This document shows positions 1-8,421 of a stretch of DNA of 10,842 nt, piece after piece. The DNA is from Planctomycetaceae bacterium (GTDB lineage: Bacteria; Planctomycetota; Planctomycetia; Pirellulales; Pirellulaceae), in contig DNWZ01000303.1 in the NCBI GenBank assembly GCA_003506095.1, forward strand, positions 2,632 through 13,473, given 5' to 3'. The notes below the pieces were generated by a model, which saw only the letters and a list, made by a program, of their open reading frames with translations, was not told where the DNA came from and did no database searches. A program made the translations under genes and the position numbers. Within the stretch, counting starts at the first letter, position 1. Each line of letters begins with the position of its first letter.

Positions 1-86
1 CCACGTCGCATCGGGGCGCCGCGTCTCGCTGGGCGAGTTCTCGTCACCGCCGCAGTACAAGGGTGAGTGGCGATGCGATACGCATC
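1..86. repeat. GC-rich hairpin-bearing segment, possible dispersed repeat (partial)
   Basis: The first 60 bases are about 70% G+C (42 of 60), clearly richer than the rest of the window. Two perfect short hairpins are visible: CTCGC-TGG-GCGAG at 25-37, and GATGCG-ATA-CGCATC at 72-86. From memory, this type of GC-rich segment recurs between genes in Rhodopirellula-like genomes, where it was once called as many tiny hypothetical ORFs. That recollection could not be checked here. The segment is cut by the window edge, so its full length and its copy number are unknown. Confidence 0.4.
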
Positions 87-337
87 CACGACACAGTCCA
101 AATGGCAAATTGATCTGCATCGATTCGCCACACACCGGCCAAGGGCGTCAGATGCATCTGATCGATGTCAGTAAGATTTTGTAAGCAATCATTTTCGCCT
201 GGCAGTCCCACGCTTCGCATCCCAGGATGGTTTTGTTGGATCCAAACCACTGGTACTGCCAGATCAAGCCGAATCCTATCAATAGGCGTCTTAGGACGCC
301 GCGATGGTGGCGACTCGCTGCATGATTTTACTTCCAA
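44..337 (-). CDS. doubtful 97-aa hypothetical ORF
   Basis: An ATG-initiated frame of 97 codons begins 3 nt after the stop of the 605-residue protein gene on the same strand and ends with TGA inside the GC-rich left segment. No signal peptide, membrane helix or known motif is visible, and no family is recognised. In favour of a real gene are the tight spacing after an upstream gene on the same strand and a fairly balanced amino-acid composition with several Trp and Asp residues. Against it are the small size, the lack of a distinct ribosome binding site, the use of rare-looking codons (AGG, TTA, GGG) and a C-terminus that runs into a probable repeat. It is probably spurious or a degraded remnant. 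Confidence 0.2.
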   Translation of the reverse strand: MEVKSCSESPPSRRPKTPIDRIRLDLAVPVVWIQQNHPGMRSVGLPGENDCLQNLTDIDQMHLTPLAGVWRIDADQFAIWTVSWMRIASPLTLVLRR

Positions 338-340
338 GGT

Positions 341-2158
341 TTACTGCAGCGACAGCGACAGCCATCCGCCAAAAACTTGAACATCAGCAATCCGCAATTC
401 ACGTACCGCCTTCGGAACGGAATCATACGCCTCGGACCCATCCAACCACGGCAATGTCAGTGGCAGTGTTTCCGGCAAGTCGGCTTCGAGTCGTGGTTCA
501 ATGACCACTCGCATCGCTGACCCAGATGCATCCAAACGCGGCTTGCGTGAAAAAGAAGGCAATGGCTCGACTGTAGGTGCCGCCGAGCGCCGAAGTTGCC
601 ACACGTTCCCATCGCGCTGCACACGATACGACACTTTGATCACTAATCCGCCTGTCTCTCGTCCTGCTGTCACAATCTGTTTGGGCAAGAGGTGGAACGT
701 CAAGGTATCGTTATCAAAAACAGATCGAAGTGGCTGGAAATCGTCTAGGATTACAACAACGTCATCGCCCGCTTGCGAATCGCTTTTGTCGTCTATCGCT
801 TGTCCCACTTGAGACAATTTTTGGCTTCGCCCACCAAAATAGCCTTCAGCGACATTGTCAACAAACGACTGATGAATAAGTACTTGAATGCCAGACGAAT
901 GGTCGCCATTGTTGAAATGCTGGGGTACCCCGACCAAGCTTGATGGTCGGTTTCGACCATCAAAACGCATGCGAGTGTTCAAGGTGTAACGCTCTGAAAC
1001 CCAAATCCACGAACCCGGAATGAGATCGCGACGCAATAGGGGTAAACGGAGTTGATTATGGAATGATGCATTCCCGTCGGAAACTTGTTGGTGAGTTTCG
1101 TTTTCAAATCGTTTCAAGAACGATTGCCTCGCCTTGAAACTCGATTCCCGATTGGCTTGCGACTTGCTTTCTGCCGCCTTTCTGCTTGCAACTTTCCGTA
1201 CGACTCGATCCAAAAAACCCTTGAAGTTAGTGGAAATCGCTTTGGTTTGGCTGTCCGCAGCAGCATCAACGTCCGTGCTCAAGCGACGCAAGCCGTTGCT
1301 GTCGAGTGCCAACATCGCAACGCCGTTGAGTTGGGTGATTCCATCGGAATAGATTCGCACAGGACCGTTGTAGCCGACGGTATCGCTGTTCAGCACGCCG
1401 CTGAAACGCGCTGCCAATCGAGCACCGCCGTTTGACGCAACAGGTTCCAACCAGCCCGTTCCCGATGTAGTACCAGTGCCAATCACACGCGTCCCAACAA
1501 TACACTCAAAGACATCTGTGGGATCGGTAACCGAAGTCCGCGTGGCGTCGCGGATAAAGTTGGAAGATACCGAAGCGGTAAAATTGTCCCAATTGGCTGA
1601 TGCCGCGTTTATCGGTAGAGGTTGCAAATGATCGTCTAGCCAACGGACGTGCGCGTTGTATTCGCTCTGCGCCGCTGCGGTCCAGCGATTGACGGAGACT
1701 AATTCCTCCATGCGTTTACGGCGAGCTTCTGCTTCTTGAGGACCGCGACGCATCAAAACAGCATTGATTTGCTGAACATGCTTTCGAATCGCAACTCGAA
1801 GGTCTTGAAACTCCGTTCGTTCCAATCCCGAATGATTGTCTGCCAGTCGCGTAAAAATCGGAAGCAACCGATTTCGTGATTCAGCCAATTCCACGACGTC
1901 GAATCCGGCATCGCTATCAACTGCTTTAGCCAGATCGATCCACAAAAGATAACTTCGCCACCCGTTACCACTCGACCAACGGTCCAAAGACGTATCGGCG
2001 GAAATCATCGCATTGCGAACACCCTCTCGCCCGGCGTTCATCTCTTCATCCGATGGGGTAATCCAGGCGTCTTGATCAGCAGTGACTTGGCCAGGGACGC
2101 AAATCAGCAACATCCAAGCAAATGTTGCGAAAGCAAGTTTTCTTCTAGAGCAAAACAT
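341..2158 (-). CDS. exported hypothetical protein (605 aa) downstream of Ser/Thr kinase
   Basis: The function is unknown. The first 27 residues form a good Sec signal peptide: basic start (SRRK at 4-7), hydrophobic core 8-21, and cleavage after Val-Thr-Ala at 27. Cys20 sits in LLIC without a small residue at -1, so it is not a convincing lipobox. Residues 35-180 look mainly helical and charged. Residues 217-291 are Gly/Thr-rich and beta-like, including GTRVIGTGTTSGTG (222-235) and TVGYNGPVRIYSDG (260-273). Residues 301-355 form a Lys/Arg-rich helical stretch. Residues 380-525 are again beta-rich. From memory, the GYNGPVRIYS block and the C-terminal half resemble uncharacterised exported planctomycete proteins, but no named domain can be given. 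The start is well fixed because an in-frame TGA lies at 2183-2185, only eight codons upstream of the ATG. No clear Shine-Dalgarno site is visible. It lies 41 nt after the 610-residue protein gene and is probably its co-transcribed partner. Confidence 0.88.
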   Translation of the reverse strand: MFCSRRKLAFATFAWMLLICVPGQVTADQDAWITPSDEEMNAGREGVRNAMISADTSLDRWSSGNGWRSYLLWIDLAKAVDSDAGFDVVELAESRNRLLPIFTRLADNHSGLERTEFQDLRVAIRKHVQQINAVLMRRGPQEAEARRKRMEELVSVNRWTAAAQSEYNAHVRWLDDHLQPLPINAASANWDNFTASVSSNFIRDATRTSVTDPTDVFECIVGTRVIGTGTTSGTGWLEPVASNGGARLAARFSGVLNSDTVGYNGPVRIYSDGITQLNGVAMLALDSNGLRRLSTDVDAAADSQTKAISTNFKGFLDRVVRKVASRKAAESKSQANRESSFKARQSFLKRFENETHQQVSDGNASFHNQLRLPLLRRDLIPGSWIWVSERYTLNTRMRFDGRNRPSSLVGVPQHFNNGDHSSGIQVLIHQSFVDNVAEGYFGGRSQKLSQVGQAIDDKSDSQAGDDVVVILDDFQPLRSVFDNDTLTFHLLPKQIVTAGRETGGLVIKVSYRVQRDGNVWQLRRSAAPTVEPLPSFSRKPRLDASGSAMRVVIEPRLEADLPETLPLTLPWLDGSEAYDSVPKAVRELRIADVQVFGGWLSLSLQ

Positions 2159-2199
2159 AGCAGTATCAAAAATAAAGGCGTATCAAGATGAATTCGTTA
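2159..2199 (-). repeat. short direct repeat in the intergenic gap of the operon
   Basis: The 41-nt gap between the two exported-protein genes contains the heptamer GTATCAA twice on the plus strand, at 2163-2169 and 2180-2186. The starts are 17 nt apart and the bases between are A-rich. On the coding strand this reads TTGATAC twice around a T-rich stretch. No hairpin precedes the T-run, so it is not an intrinsic terminator. It could be a binding site or chance. Confidence 0.2.
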
Positions 2200-4032
2200 C
2201 TATTTCGCAACTCGCAAATTAATGCCATGAACCGTCCAGCCATTTTCACTTAAATTCAATTGAATTCCGGCCGGTCCTAACGCATTTTTTAAAACACTGA
2301 AACTCGGCAATTTCTCAAACGGGAGCTTGTTCTGGTTTTTATTTAATAATGGCCTTAACAGCATTGTGTATACCGATTCCGCTTGTTCAGCACGACCTGT
2401 ACGCATCAATTCATAGGAGTTTTCGAAGTCGTCGGCGGGAAACGCTACGATCCTGAGCGCCGGGGTCGTCCCCGCAATTTCTTGCAAGCGACTGTCAACC
2501 TGCTGAAAACGCTTGTCGTCACCGAGCTTTTCTGCGACATCGACAACGGCGATCGCCTGCCGAATGGTGTTGAAGTTCGATGCAATGAATAGCCGGTTGT
2601 GCGCGACCATCACGCCGGGCGTGCTGAAACTTGGGCCGCCTCCGGCGCGCTGCCCGCTTCCCATTTTCCAAAGCGGATAGGGAAAGCCAGCAATGGGGAT
2701 GGGTAACGTGTTACCAGAATCGACTAATAATTCAATCACATCTGCAACCTCGACCGCGACGTCGGGAGCACTGCTATTGAGCTCGATCGCTATGACCGAC
2801 TGTTCGGCTTTGGTCGAAGCGGGCGGCAAAAACAGGCTGATGTATTCCAGTCGCTCTCCCAACAAAGGCATCAATTGCTTTTGCAGATTAACACCGGGAC
2901 CGTCGTCGGCCTCGATCTGTTTCAGAAAGCGTTCAAACGTCTCCTCGCTCTTTCCAGTAACGTCCTCGACCAATTCATTGACCAAGGGCCCTGCATGATC
3001 CAGTATAGGTTGCAAGTTCCATCCTATCGACGCGTATGAACTTACATTTCTCGATGGCACCCATGGCGATGGCGCTGCATCGCCGCGTGCTTGAAAGTCG
3101 AGCAATTTCATGCCTTTGGCAACCGGCTGGCCTATCCAGAAATGGAACTGGTATCGAATGTCATATTCTTCCTCGCCAAACAGAATCCATCCGCCCAGAG
3201 AACGAATCGCATCAAAACCATTTCTCGCCCCAAACGTTTTTGCGATATCTGTTCCCGGCCAACCACCAGCACGCGACTGTAAAAAATCAGCACGCAGCGG
3301 ATCCGCAAAGACCCAAAGTGCCGAATCGGAGATTTCTTGCTTGCCGATCTTTTCAAAAATCTGAGTGTAGCGCTGATCGCCTTTAAGATTTTCTTGGTTC
3401 TCTGCCTGACTTGCGGCCAGAAGCAGACGAAATGCACCTTCGCTTTCACAGATATACAACCAGTCTTCTACCATGCAAAAGAGATAATGATTCAATGGTT
3501 CGGCCGAACTTGTGAAAACAACCGCTTTTACACCTTCGATTTCAACCTTGCTGATAACCTCTTTGCGGCCTTTTGCCCCTTCGGCATGCTTTTGGACCAG
3601 TTTAGCCCAGTCGGCTCGTTTGCCACGCATTTCGAGCATCGCGATAAGCTCGGGAAGTTGGTCTTCAACTTCTAATACAGCTACCGCAAAAGATCCGTCA
3701 TCCAACAAATCCACAGCCGACTGCCATGGAAGCGGTAATAAAGATGTGGGGTCCAAAGCAGGGGATAAGGCGTGTGTCGCACTGAAGAATGGTTCAAACG
3801 CAGTTCCCGAAAATGCCTTTACAACACCTGTCGCCAGAAACCCACTAAGCGACCCGCTGGCGTTGGTTGTAACGGCCGCAGCCACAGTCGACTTCGGCAG
3901 TCGCCGAAATACCGTCTCATGTTCGGCCGCCATCGCAACCATCGATGGTGACATCGTGGTAACAAAAATCGTAAAAAATGCTGCATAAGCAAATAAGTTG
4001 CGAGCAGAAAAAACAAGGGATTGCATTTTCAT
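2200..4032 (-). CDS. secreted DUF3352-like planctomycete protein (610 aa)
   Basis: The function is unknown and the protein is probably exported. Residues 1-36 form a Sec signal peptide: Lys2 and Arg11, a hydrophobic core 12-27, and an Ala-Met-Ala-Ala cleavage region at 33-36. There is no further membrane helix, so a soluble envelope or external protein is likely. The mature part alternates helices and strands. Residues 272-300 (GFDAIRSLGG, then an aromatic-rich strand) and 321-395 (SPWVPSRNVSSYASIGWNL, then EADDGPGVNLQKQLMPLLGERL) match, from memory, a large family of uncharacterised secreted planctomycete proteins often labelled DUF3352. No catalytic motif is apparent. The ATG overlaps the kinase stop as ATGA. 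A second ATG at codon 3 (4024-4026) is possible. The overlap strongly suggests co-translation with the kinase and a shared role, perhaps as ligand or partner of its external tail. That role is inference. Confidence 0.9.
   Translation of the reverse strand: MKMQSLVFSARNLFAYAAFFTIFVTTMSPSMVAMAAEHETVFRRLPKSTVAAAVTTNASGSLSGFLATGVVKAFSGTAFEPFFSATHALSPALDPTSLLPLPWQSAVDLLDDGSFAVAVLEVEDQLPELIAMLEMRGKRADWAKLVQKHAEGAKGRKEVISKVEIEGVKAVVFTSSAEPLNHYLFCMVEDWLYICESEGAFRLLLAASQAENQENLKGDQRYTQIFEKIGKQEISDSALWVFADPLRADFLQSRAGGWPGTDIAKTFGARNGFDAIRSLGGWILFGEEEYDIRYQFHFWIGQPVAKGMKLLDFQARGDAAPSPWVPSRNVSSYASIGWNLQPILDHAGPLVNELVEDVTGKSEETFERFLKQIEADDGPGVNLQKQLMPLLGERLEYISLFLPPASTKAEQSVIAIELNSSAPDVAVEVADVIELLVDSGNTLPIPIAGFPYPLWKMGSGQRAGGGPSFSTPGVMVAHNRLFIASNFNTIRQAIAVVDVAEKLGDDKRFQQVDSRLQEIAGTTPALRIVAFPADDFENSYELMRTGRAEQAESVYTMLLRPLLNKNQNKLPFEKLPSFSVLKNALGPAGIQLNLSENGWTVHGINLRVAK
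4029..4032 (-). other. ATGA stop/start overlap (translational coupling)
   Basis: The kinase stop codon TGA (4029-4031) and the ATG of the 610-residue exported protein (4030-4032) share bases as ATGA. This arrangement usually indicates one transcript with coupled translation, which ties the exported protein's expression to that of the kinase. Confidence 0.85.
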
Positions 4033-7000
4033 TCGTTCTCTGGGATTTCGGCAAGCAATTGATCGGCAAGGGTAATGAAATTGTCAGTGGCACCGCGATG
4101 ATCGCGAGCGAGCAGTAGCATAGTCCGTGCGTTGCGTGTGTGCATGATTCTTAACGCCTCGGAGTTGGCGGACTTTGCCGCACTAAAATGAGCTTTTCCA
4201 GCCAATATTGCTAAACCGGCCGAGACATCGCGTGTTACTTTCGGCTCAAGACTCTGCCAAGTCTCCAGGCCCGCTTGCCCTGCCCAAAGCGATACAATCG
4301 CTTTCATATCCTCTTGTTCACTGATGCCCTTTGAGTTGTAGGTCAAGAACAATTGGTCACAAGCATTCCATATGTCATCCATCAACGCGGTATTATCGCG
4401 AAATTCTTCCAGGTGTTTAACGACAACCCCTTCGAAAACCAGCAACCGAATCGGCTCGGTGAAGTAAGGAGCAAGATCATGCTGGTGATAGGCTCGACGG
4501 CGGGCGATCGCAGTGCCTCTTTCCGAACGATAAATCGCACTCGCCACTCCCTCGATCAAGGCTAGCGGAAACATCGATTCGACGATGTCAATGGCCGCGT
4601 TTCCTGATAATCCGTCTTTTGGTATTTGAGCGTCAAAGCCTTCCTTCGCCACTTCACCAGTAACCGTGTTGGTAAGCGACGCCAATGTGCCGTAAAGGGT
4701 TACGATGCATTGATGTTCTACCGCTTCGGTGCCGTGCAATGTGCTTGCGTTATCATTTCTCAGTTTGATCGGTTCGCCCCGATAGATCATCCCTTGTCGC
4801 CATAACTCCTGAGCGCGATCTTGGTTATTCAGATCCAATTGAACGAACCCTGCGACAAAGCAGGCGTCGATGTGCTGGGCAACTCTCAGATTTGAATCGT
4901 CCTTTAACAAATCGTCCAATCGACCTGCCGCCTCTTCGAATCGTCCTTGATTTGCAGCCAACCGGGCCGATTCGAGATGAATCGCATTGACCGAATCACG
5001 TGACAGGCTCAAATCAAGGCTGATTTCCGCAAGAAAAGTTTCGACTTCATTGAACTTATTGTTTGCTAACTTAACCCAGCAAATATCGGTTATCAGATTC
5101 GCAGCTTCGCCAGGGGCGGCATTCGCATCCGCAAGCGATTCGATGAGCAATTTTTTCAGATCACGATTTGCGTCGTCGTGTCTTCCCGTCGCTCGCCACG
5201 CATCACAGCGTCGCCAACGCGTTGCACGTTTGACGACAGGGTCACTCTGGAGCATCGAATCAAGATGCACAGCGGTATCCAGCATTGGCGCATCGATGTC
5301 GGTTTGAGTCGATATTCGCCAGCGACCTCCCTGTTTTCTCAGTTCCGCAATCAGATTCCTGCGTAGGTCGTCTGGCACACGCGTTGCCACATTGTCGATC
5401 GAAGTTCCGTAGTAAAACTTGAGCTTCAAGATCAGATCGCGGAATCGTTCTTCGTTATTCTCTTCGCGATTCAAGCGAATCGCGTCAATCATCGCCGGCA
5501 AATGCCAGCGATCGAGAACCACGCCTGAACTGTCTACACGGGGTGCCTTTGCCAAAACAAAATCTAACAATTCCAAACGGTCCTTGACCTGCGTTTGGCA
5601 CAATGACCTCAAATAATCTGATTCGCCACCGGTCTGCAATGACAACATCTCCAGTGCCTGGTCATACTGCAGAGCATTGATATGATTTTTGATCGCTTCG
5701 ATCGGTGATTGTTCCAGAGGGCGGGTTCGATACGCCAGTTGTATTTCGGTTACGGATGTTTTCGGACCAAACCATATTCCTGGCAGTCCGGTGTGCGCGA
5801 GCGTAAGAAAGTCTTCATATTCAACCTGCTGCTTGTCACCGATTGACGGTTCAACGATAGCCCGCAGGCGGTCGTCTTCGCGTCTTAATCTTAATACAAC
5901 TTCCCCCAGTCCCAAATTGACTTTCGCTTCGCTTAAAGTGTTGCGTCCGCGGGCGAGCAACAATCGGACGGGACTTCCTTGACTTGCTGCTTGGGCGAGT
6001 GTTTCCAATTTTGCAATCGCTGTGTTTGACCAAACGTTTGGTTTGAATTGGTTGACACACAGGATAGCTTGATACTGGTTTTCGCTTGAGTTCGATTTTT
6101 GTGGATTCAACGAGATTGCAATCGCGGGCTGATTCAGCGATTCGATGCTGAACCGAACGGAAATTTCATGATTTAATGCATCCGGCAGTTGTTTGATCGC
6201 CAATTGATGAAAGGTTTGCCGTGACGGCGGTGATTGAAGAACCAACTGCCCAGTTTCCGACAATTGAAAACTGTCTGGATTTTGGAATGCCGACTGCATT
6301 GCCTTGGCGGCTAATGGCGGCAACGGGTTCCAGGTCGCGCGACGATTCTCCAGCAACTGCCTGAGCCCGTCTTCGGTTGCGGGTAGGCGTTCGTCGTCAA
6401 ACCTTCGGCGACGCTCAGCCCAGGATTGTATATCCGCTGAAATCTTGGACAGTATGTTATCCGTAAGGATAGCACTTGTTAGACGCGAGCGAATATCACT
6501 GGCCGATTCCTGAATCGCCCGCAATTCATATCGCGATGCAGATAGGGGATCTAATTCGTTCAGACGTTGCAAGATCGGATCGAATGTCTCGCGAAAAAAC
6601 ACATCATCGAATTCGATTTCGTTGCTTTGACGTGTTGCTAATGCTCCATCCAATTGAGCCGAATAGAGACTGATGTTTGCAGTTCGTATTTCACGGTCTC
6701 GTGAGTTTGAAACCGCGACTGCTGCGATCACCGATACGATAGCGATGGTCGCAAGCGACGCGCCGCCCAGCAACGACAGCTGTTTGTGACGTCGAAACCA
6801 ACGATAGACTTTGTCATGCAGGCGTTCGGGCATCGCACTGACCGGTTCGTCGGCTAGCCAACGCTGAATATCTCGCTTCAGTTCACGCACCGATTCGTAT
6901 CGATTCTCGGGCCGAAGGGCCATCGCTTTCATGCAAATCGCGCTCAGCGTTTGGCCAATTTTTGGATTGATTTGCACCGGTGGATCAAACTCACCCGCCC

Positions 7001-8258
7001 GAACCTTCTGCAACAATTCCTCGGTTGAAAGCCGCGGCTTGGGATGGTCCGGATTTTTGCCGGCGAGGTCTTTGGATAATGTTTTCGGTTGAAATGGCGG
7101 TTGGTTTGTCAGCAGGTGAAATAGCGTCGCGCCAAGGCTGTAAATGTCACTCTGTACACTCAACTGGTTCAGTCGTCCGCCTGCTTGCTCCGGTGGCATG
7201 TAATCGGGTGTTCCCAAAACACTTCCTTCGCGTTCACTTCCGCTTGCACTGCCCGATACCGGAATGATCGCGCTTTCAGGCGCTTCGGGCGAGGCTTGCC
7301 TGTCATACAACGGTTTTGCCAAGCCCCAATCGACCACTAAAGTTTCGCCGTGTTCCCCCAGCATGATGTTTTGAGGCTTTAGGTCGCGATGAAGAACGTG
7401 GCGTTCGTGAGCGAATTGCATTGCATCACAAACGTCCATGAAGCGACCTAGAAGTTCGCGAAACGAAACCAGCAAGTCGCCCACCCAGGGTTTTGATTGT
7501 GCCTGATGATGGAAACTGCGAATCCCGGTTAACAGGTTATCACCTTCAATAAACCGCATCGCATAAAACGGGCGACCATCAGGATAGATTCCCAGGCCAT
7601 AAACCGGCACAATTCCCGGGTGCTGCAGTCTACCCGTGATTTCCGCCTCCACCAAAAAACGTTGACGGTTTTCCGGGGCATCGGCGTATGCCGAAATGAT
7701 TTCTTTCAATGCCACATTGCGGTGCAATTCTTCGTCTTCCGCTAGGTAGACTTCGCCAAGCCCACCGCGTGCGTGCATGCGAAGAATTCGAAAACGACTG
7801 CGTTCACTTTTAGTGTGCCCCGCTGGGTTGTTGACATGCTTTCCACCGGTAAACTGCTGACCCAAGGGTTGCCCGTAGGCTTTGGGGGCTGTTGTGGCAA
7901 AGTCGTCTCCTTTGGGCGACTGGCTTTCCAATCGGCTCTGTTTGACCGCAGCAATCGTCGCGTGAATATCGGTATCATCCAACCGGTCGGCCAAAGGCAA
8001 CACGGTGCTGAAGGAACTCAGGGCTACGAGTCCCTGCTCCGCTGTCCCCCCGTTTTTTCGAATGTGTTCCTCGGTCAGGTTTTCAAGCAATTCAACTTGT
8101 CGACGGTTCAATCGCCCCTGGTCTAACAAAATGTCTAGGACGGATCGCCGTTTGTCCGTTTTCCAAACCAGCATCGCCTCGATCAACATTTCGCGGTTGA
8201 TAAAGTCGGTCTGCAGTGCGGTTAGTCCTAGAAGCAGGTTTTGATCGGCCGTAGGCAT
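4029..8258 (-). CDS. transmembrane Ser/Thr protein kinase, large external sensor tail
   Basis: This is a Hanks-type kinase of 1409 residues that should phosphorylate Ser/Thr on cytoplasmic proteins. Residues 1-70 are the small helical N-terminal domain (LLLGLTALQTDFINREMLI) that I recall at the start of many planctomycete kinases. A low-complexity spacer follows. The kinase domain spans about 156-470: glycine loop RGGLGEV (164-170), Lys185 in VALKE, probable helix-C Glu204, HRDLKPQN (290-297), DWG in place of DFG (310-312), and GTPDYMPPEQ (349-358). All catalytic residues are present, so it should be active. A basic juxtamembrane stretch (WFRRHK) precedes one transmembrane helix at about 494-516, which puts the kinase inside and roughly 890 residues outside. 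The tail has a helical part (520-650), a beta-rich, possibly jelly-roll part (about 655-845) and a TPR-like helical part (about 850-1400). An in-frame TGA three codons upstream (8265-8267) fixes the start. No strong ribosome binding site is seen. It heads the cassette with the two exported proteins. Confidence 0.95.
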   Translation of the reverse strand: MPTADQNLLLGLTALQTDFINREMLIEAMLVWKTDKRRSVLDILLDQGRLNRRQVELLENLTEEHIRKNGGTAEQGLVALSSFSTVLPLADRLDDTDIHATIAAVKQSRLESQSPKGDDFATTAPKAYGQPLGQQFTGGKHVNNPAGHTKSERSRFRILRMHARGGLGEVYLAEDEELHRNVALKEIISAYADAPENRQRFLVEAEITGRLQHPGIVPVYGLGIYPDGRPFYAMRFIEGDNLLTGIRSFHHQAQSKPWVGDLLVSFRELLGRFMDVCDAMQFAHERHVLHRDLKPQNIMLGEHGETLVVDWGLAKPLYDRQASPEAPESAIIPVSGSASGSEREGSVLGTPDYMPPEQAGGRLNQLSVQSDIYSLGATLFHLLTNQPPFQPKTLSKDLAGKNPDHPKPRLSTEELLQKVRAGEFDPPVQINPKIGQTLSAICMKAMALRPENRYESVRELKRDIQRWLADEPVSAMPERLHDKVYRWFRRHKQLSLLGGASLATIAIVSVIAAVAVSNSRDREIRTANISLYSAQLDGALATRQSNEIEFDDVFFRETFDPILQRLNELDPLSASRYELRAIQESASDIRSRLTSAILTDNILSKISADIQSWAERRRRFDDERLPATEDGLRQLLENRRATWNPLPPLAAKAMQSAFQNPDSFQLSETGQLVLQSPPSRQTFHQLAIKQLPDALNHEISVRFSIESLNQPAIAISLNPQKSNSSENQYQAILCVNQFKPNVWSNTAIAKLETLAQAASQGSPVRLLLARGRNTLSEAKVNLGLGEVVLRLRREDDRLRAIVEPSIGDKQQVEYEDFLTLAHTGLPGIWFGPKTSVTEIQLAYRTRPLEQSPIEAIKNHINALQYDQALEMLSLQTGGESDYLRSLCQTQVKDRLELLDFVLAKAPRVDSSGVVLDRWHLPAMIDAIRLNREENNEERFRDLILKLKFYYGTSIDNVATRVPDDLRRNLIAELRKQGGRWRISTQTDIDAPMLDTAVHLDSMLQSDPVVKRATRWRRCDAWRATGRHDDANRDLKKLLIESLADANAAPGEAANLITDICWVKLANNKFNEVETFLAEISLDLSLSRDSVNAIHLESARLAANQGRFEEAAGRLDDLLKDDSNLRVAQHIDACFVAGFVQLDLNNQDRAQELWRQGMIYRGEPIKLRNDNASTLHGTEAVEHQCIVTLYGTLASLTNTVTGEVAKEGFDAQIPKDGLSGNAAIDIVESMFPLALIEGVASAIYRSERGTAIARRRAYHQHDLAPYFTEPIRLLVFEGVVVKHLEEFRDNTALMDDIWNACDQLFLTYNSKGISEQEDMKAIVSLWAGQAGLETWQSLEPKVTRDVSAGLAILAGKAHFSAAKSANSEALRIMHTRNARTMLLLARDHRGATDNFITLADQLLAEIPENE

Positions 8259-8421
8259 GTCGGGTCAAGGACCTGAAGCAAGTGGAACGTGAGGGAGCAA
8301 TGGGGGCTGATCCTCTTGGGCAAGACAAAAGCATTATGAAAATGGTTTGTTTGCGAAGTGACACGCGAATCCCAAACACATCCTAAATGGAAATCTGCTT
8401 CCACTGGTGACAAAAAGGGAG

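Larger units (their letters stand above)
1..340. other. region downstream of the operon, no confident gene
   Basis: This stretch follows the stop codon of the 605-residue exported protein gene and runs to the window edge. It holds a doubtful 97-codon frame (44-337) and a GC-rich, hairpin-bearing segment at the extreme left (about 1-86). No frame on either strand gives a recognisable protein. No hairpin followed by a T-tract was found on the minus strand, so the end of the kinase operon is not marked by an obvious intrinsic terminator. No tRNA-like or other RNA gene was recognised. Confidence 0.6.

Noticed and set aside
1..120. minus-strand frame starting with ATG at 120 and running off the left edge (40 codons)
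   Set aside because: It overlaps the probable GC-rich repeat, and other frames are open there too. The product is Cys/Arg/Pro-rich with no motif, so it is most likely a repeat-generated frame.
2090..2158. lipoprotein signal (Cys20) in the 605-aa protein
   Set aside because: The residue before Cys20 is Ile, not Gly, Ala or Ser, so the lipobox rule fails. A standard signal peptidase I site after Ala27 fits better.
3512..3988. 158-codon plus-strand open frame opposite the 610-aa protein gene
   Set aside because: It is antisense to a gene with a clear signal peptide and an ATGA overlap. The translation is low-complexity Ser/Thr/Ala and looks like a shadow.
8331..8360. sigma70-like promoter for the kinase operon using CATAAT as -10
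   Set aside because: No hexamer close to TTGACA is found at 16-18 nt spacing, and planctomycete promoters are poorly defined, so the box is only mentioned in the intergenic entry.
8228..8413. 61-codon minus-strand frame crossing the kinase start
   Set aside because: It overlaps the kinase start out of frame. The kinase start is fixed by a stop three codons upstream and by its family-like N-terminus. The small product has no signal peptide or motif.
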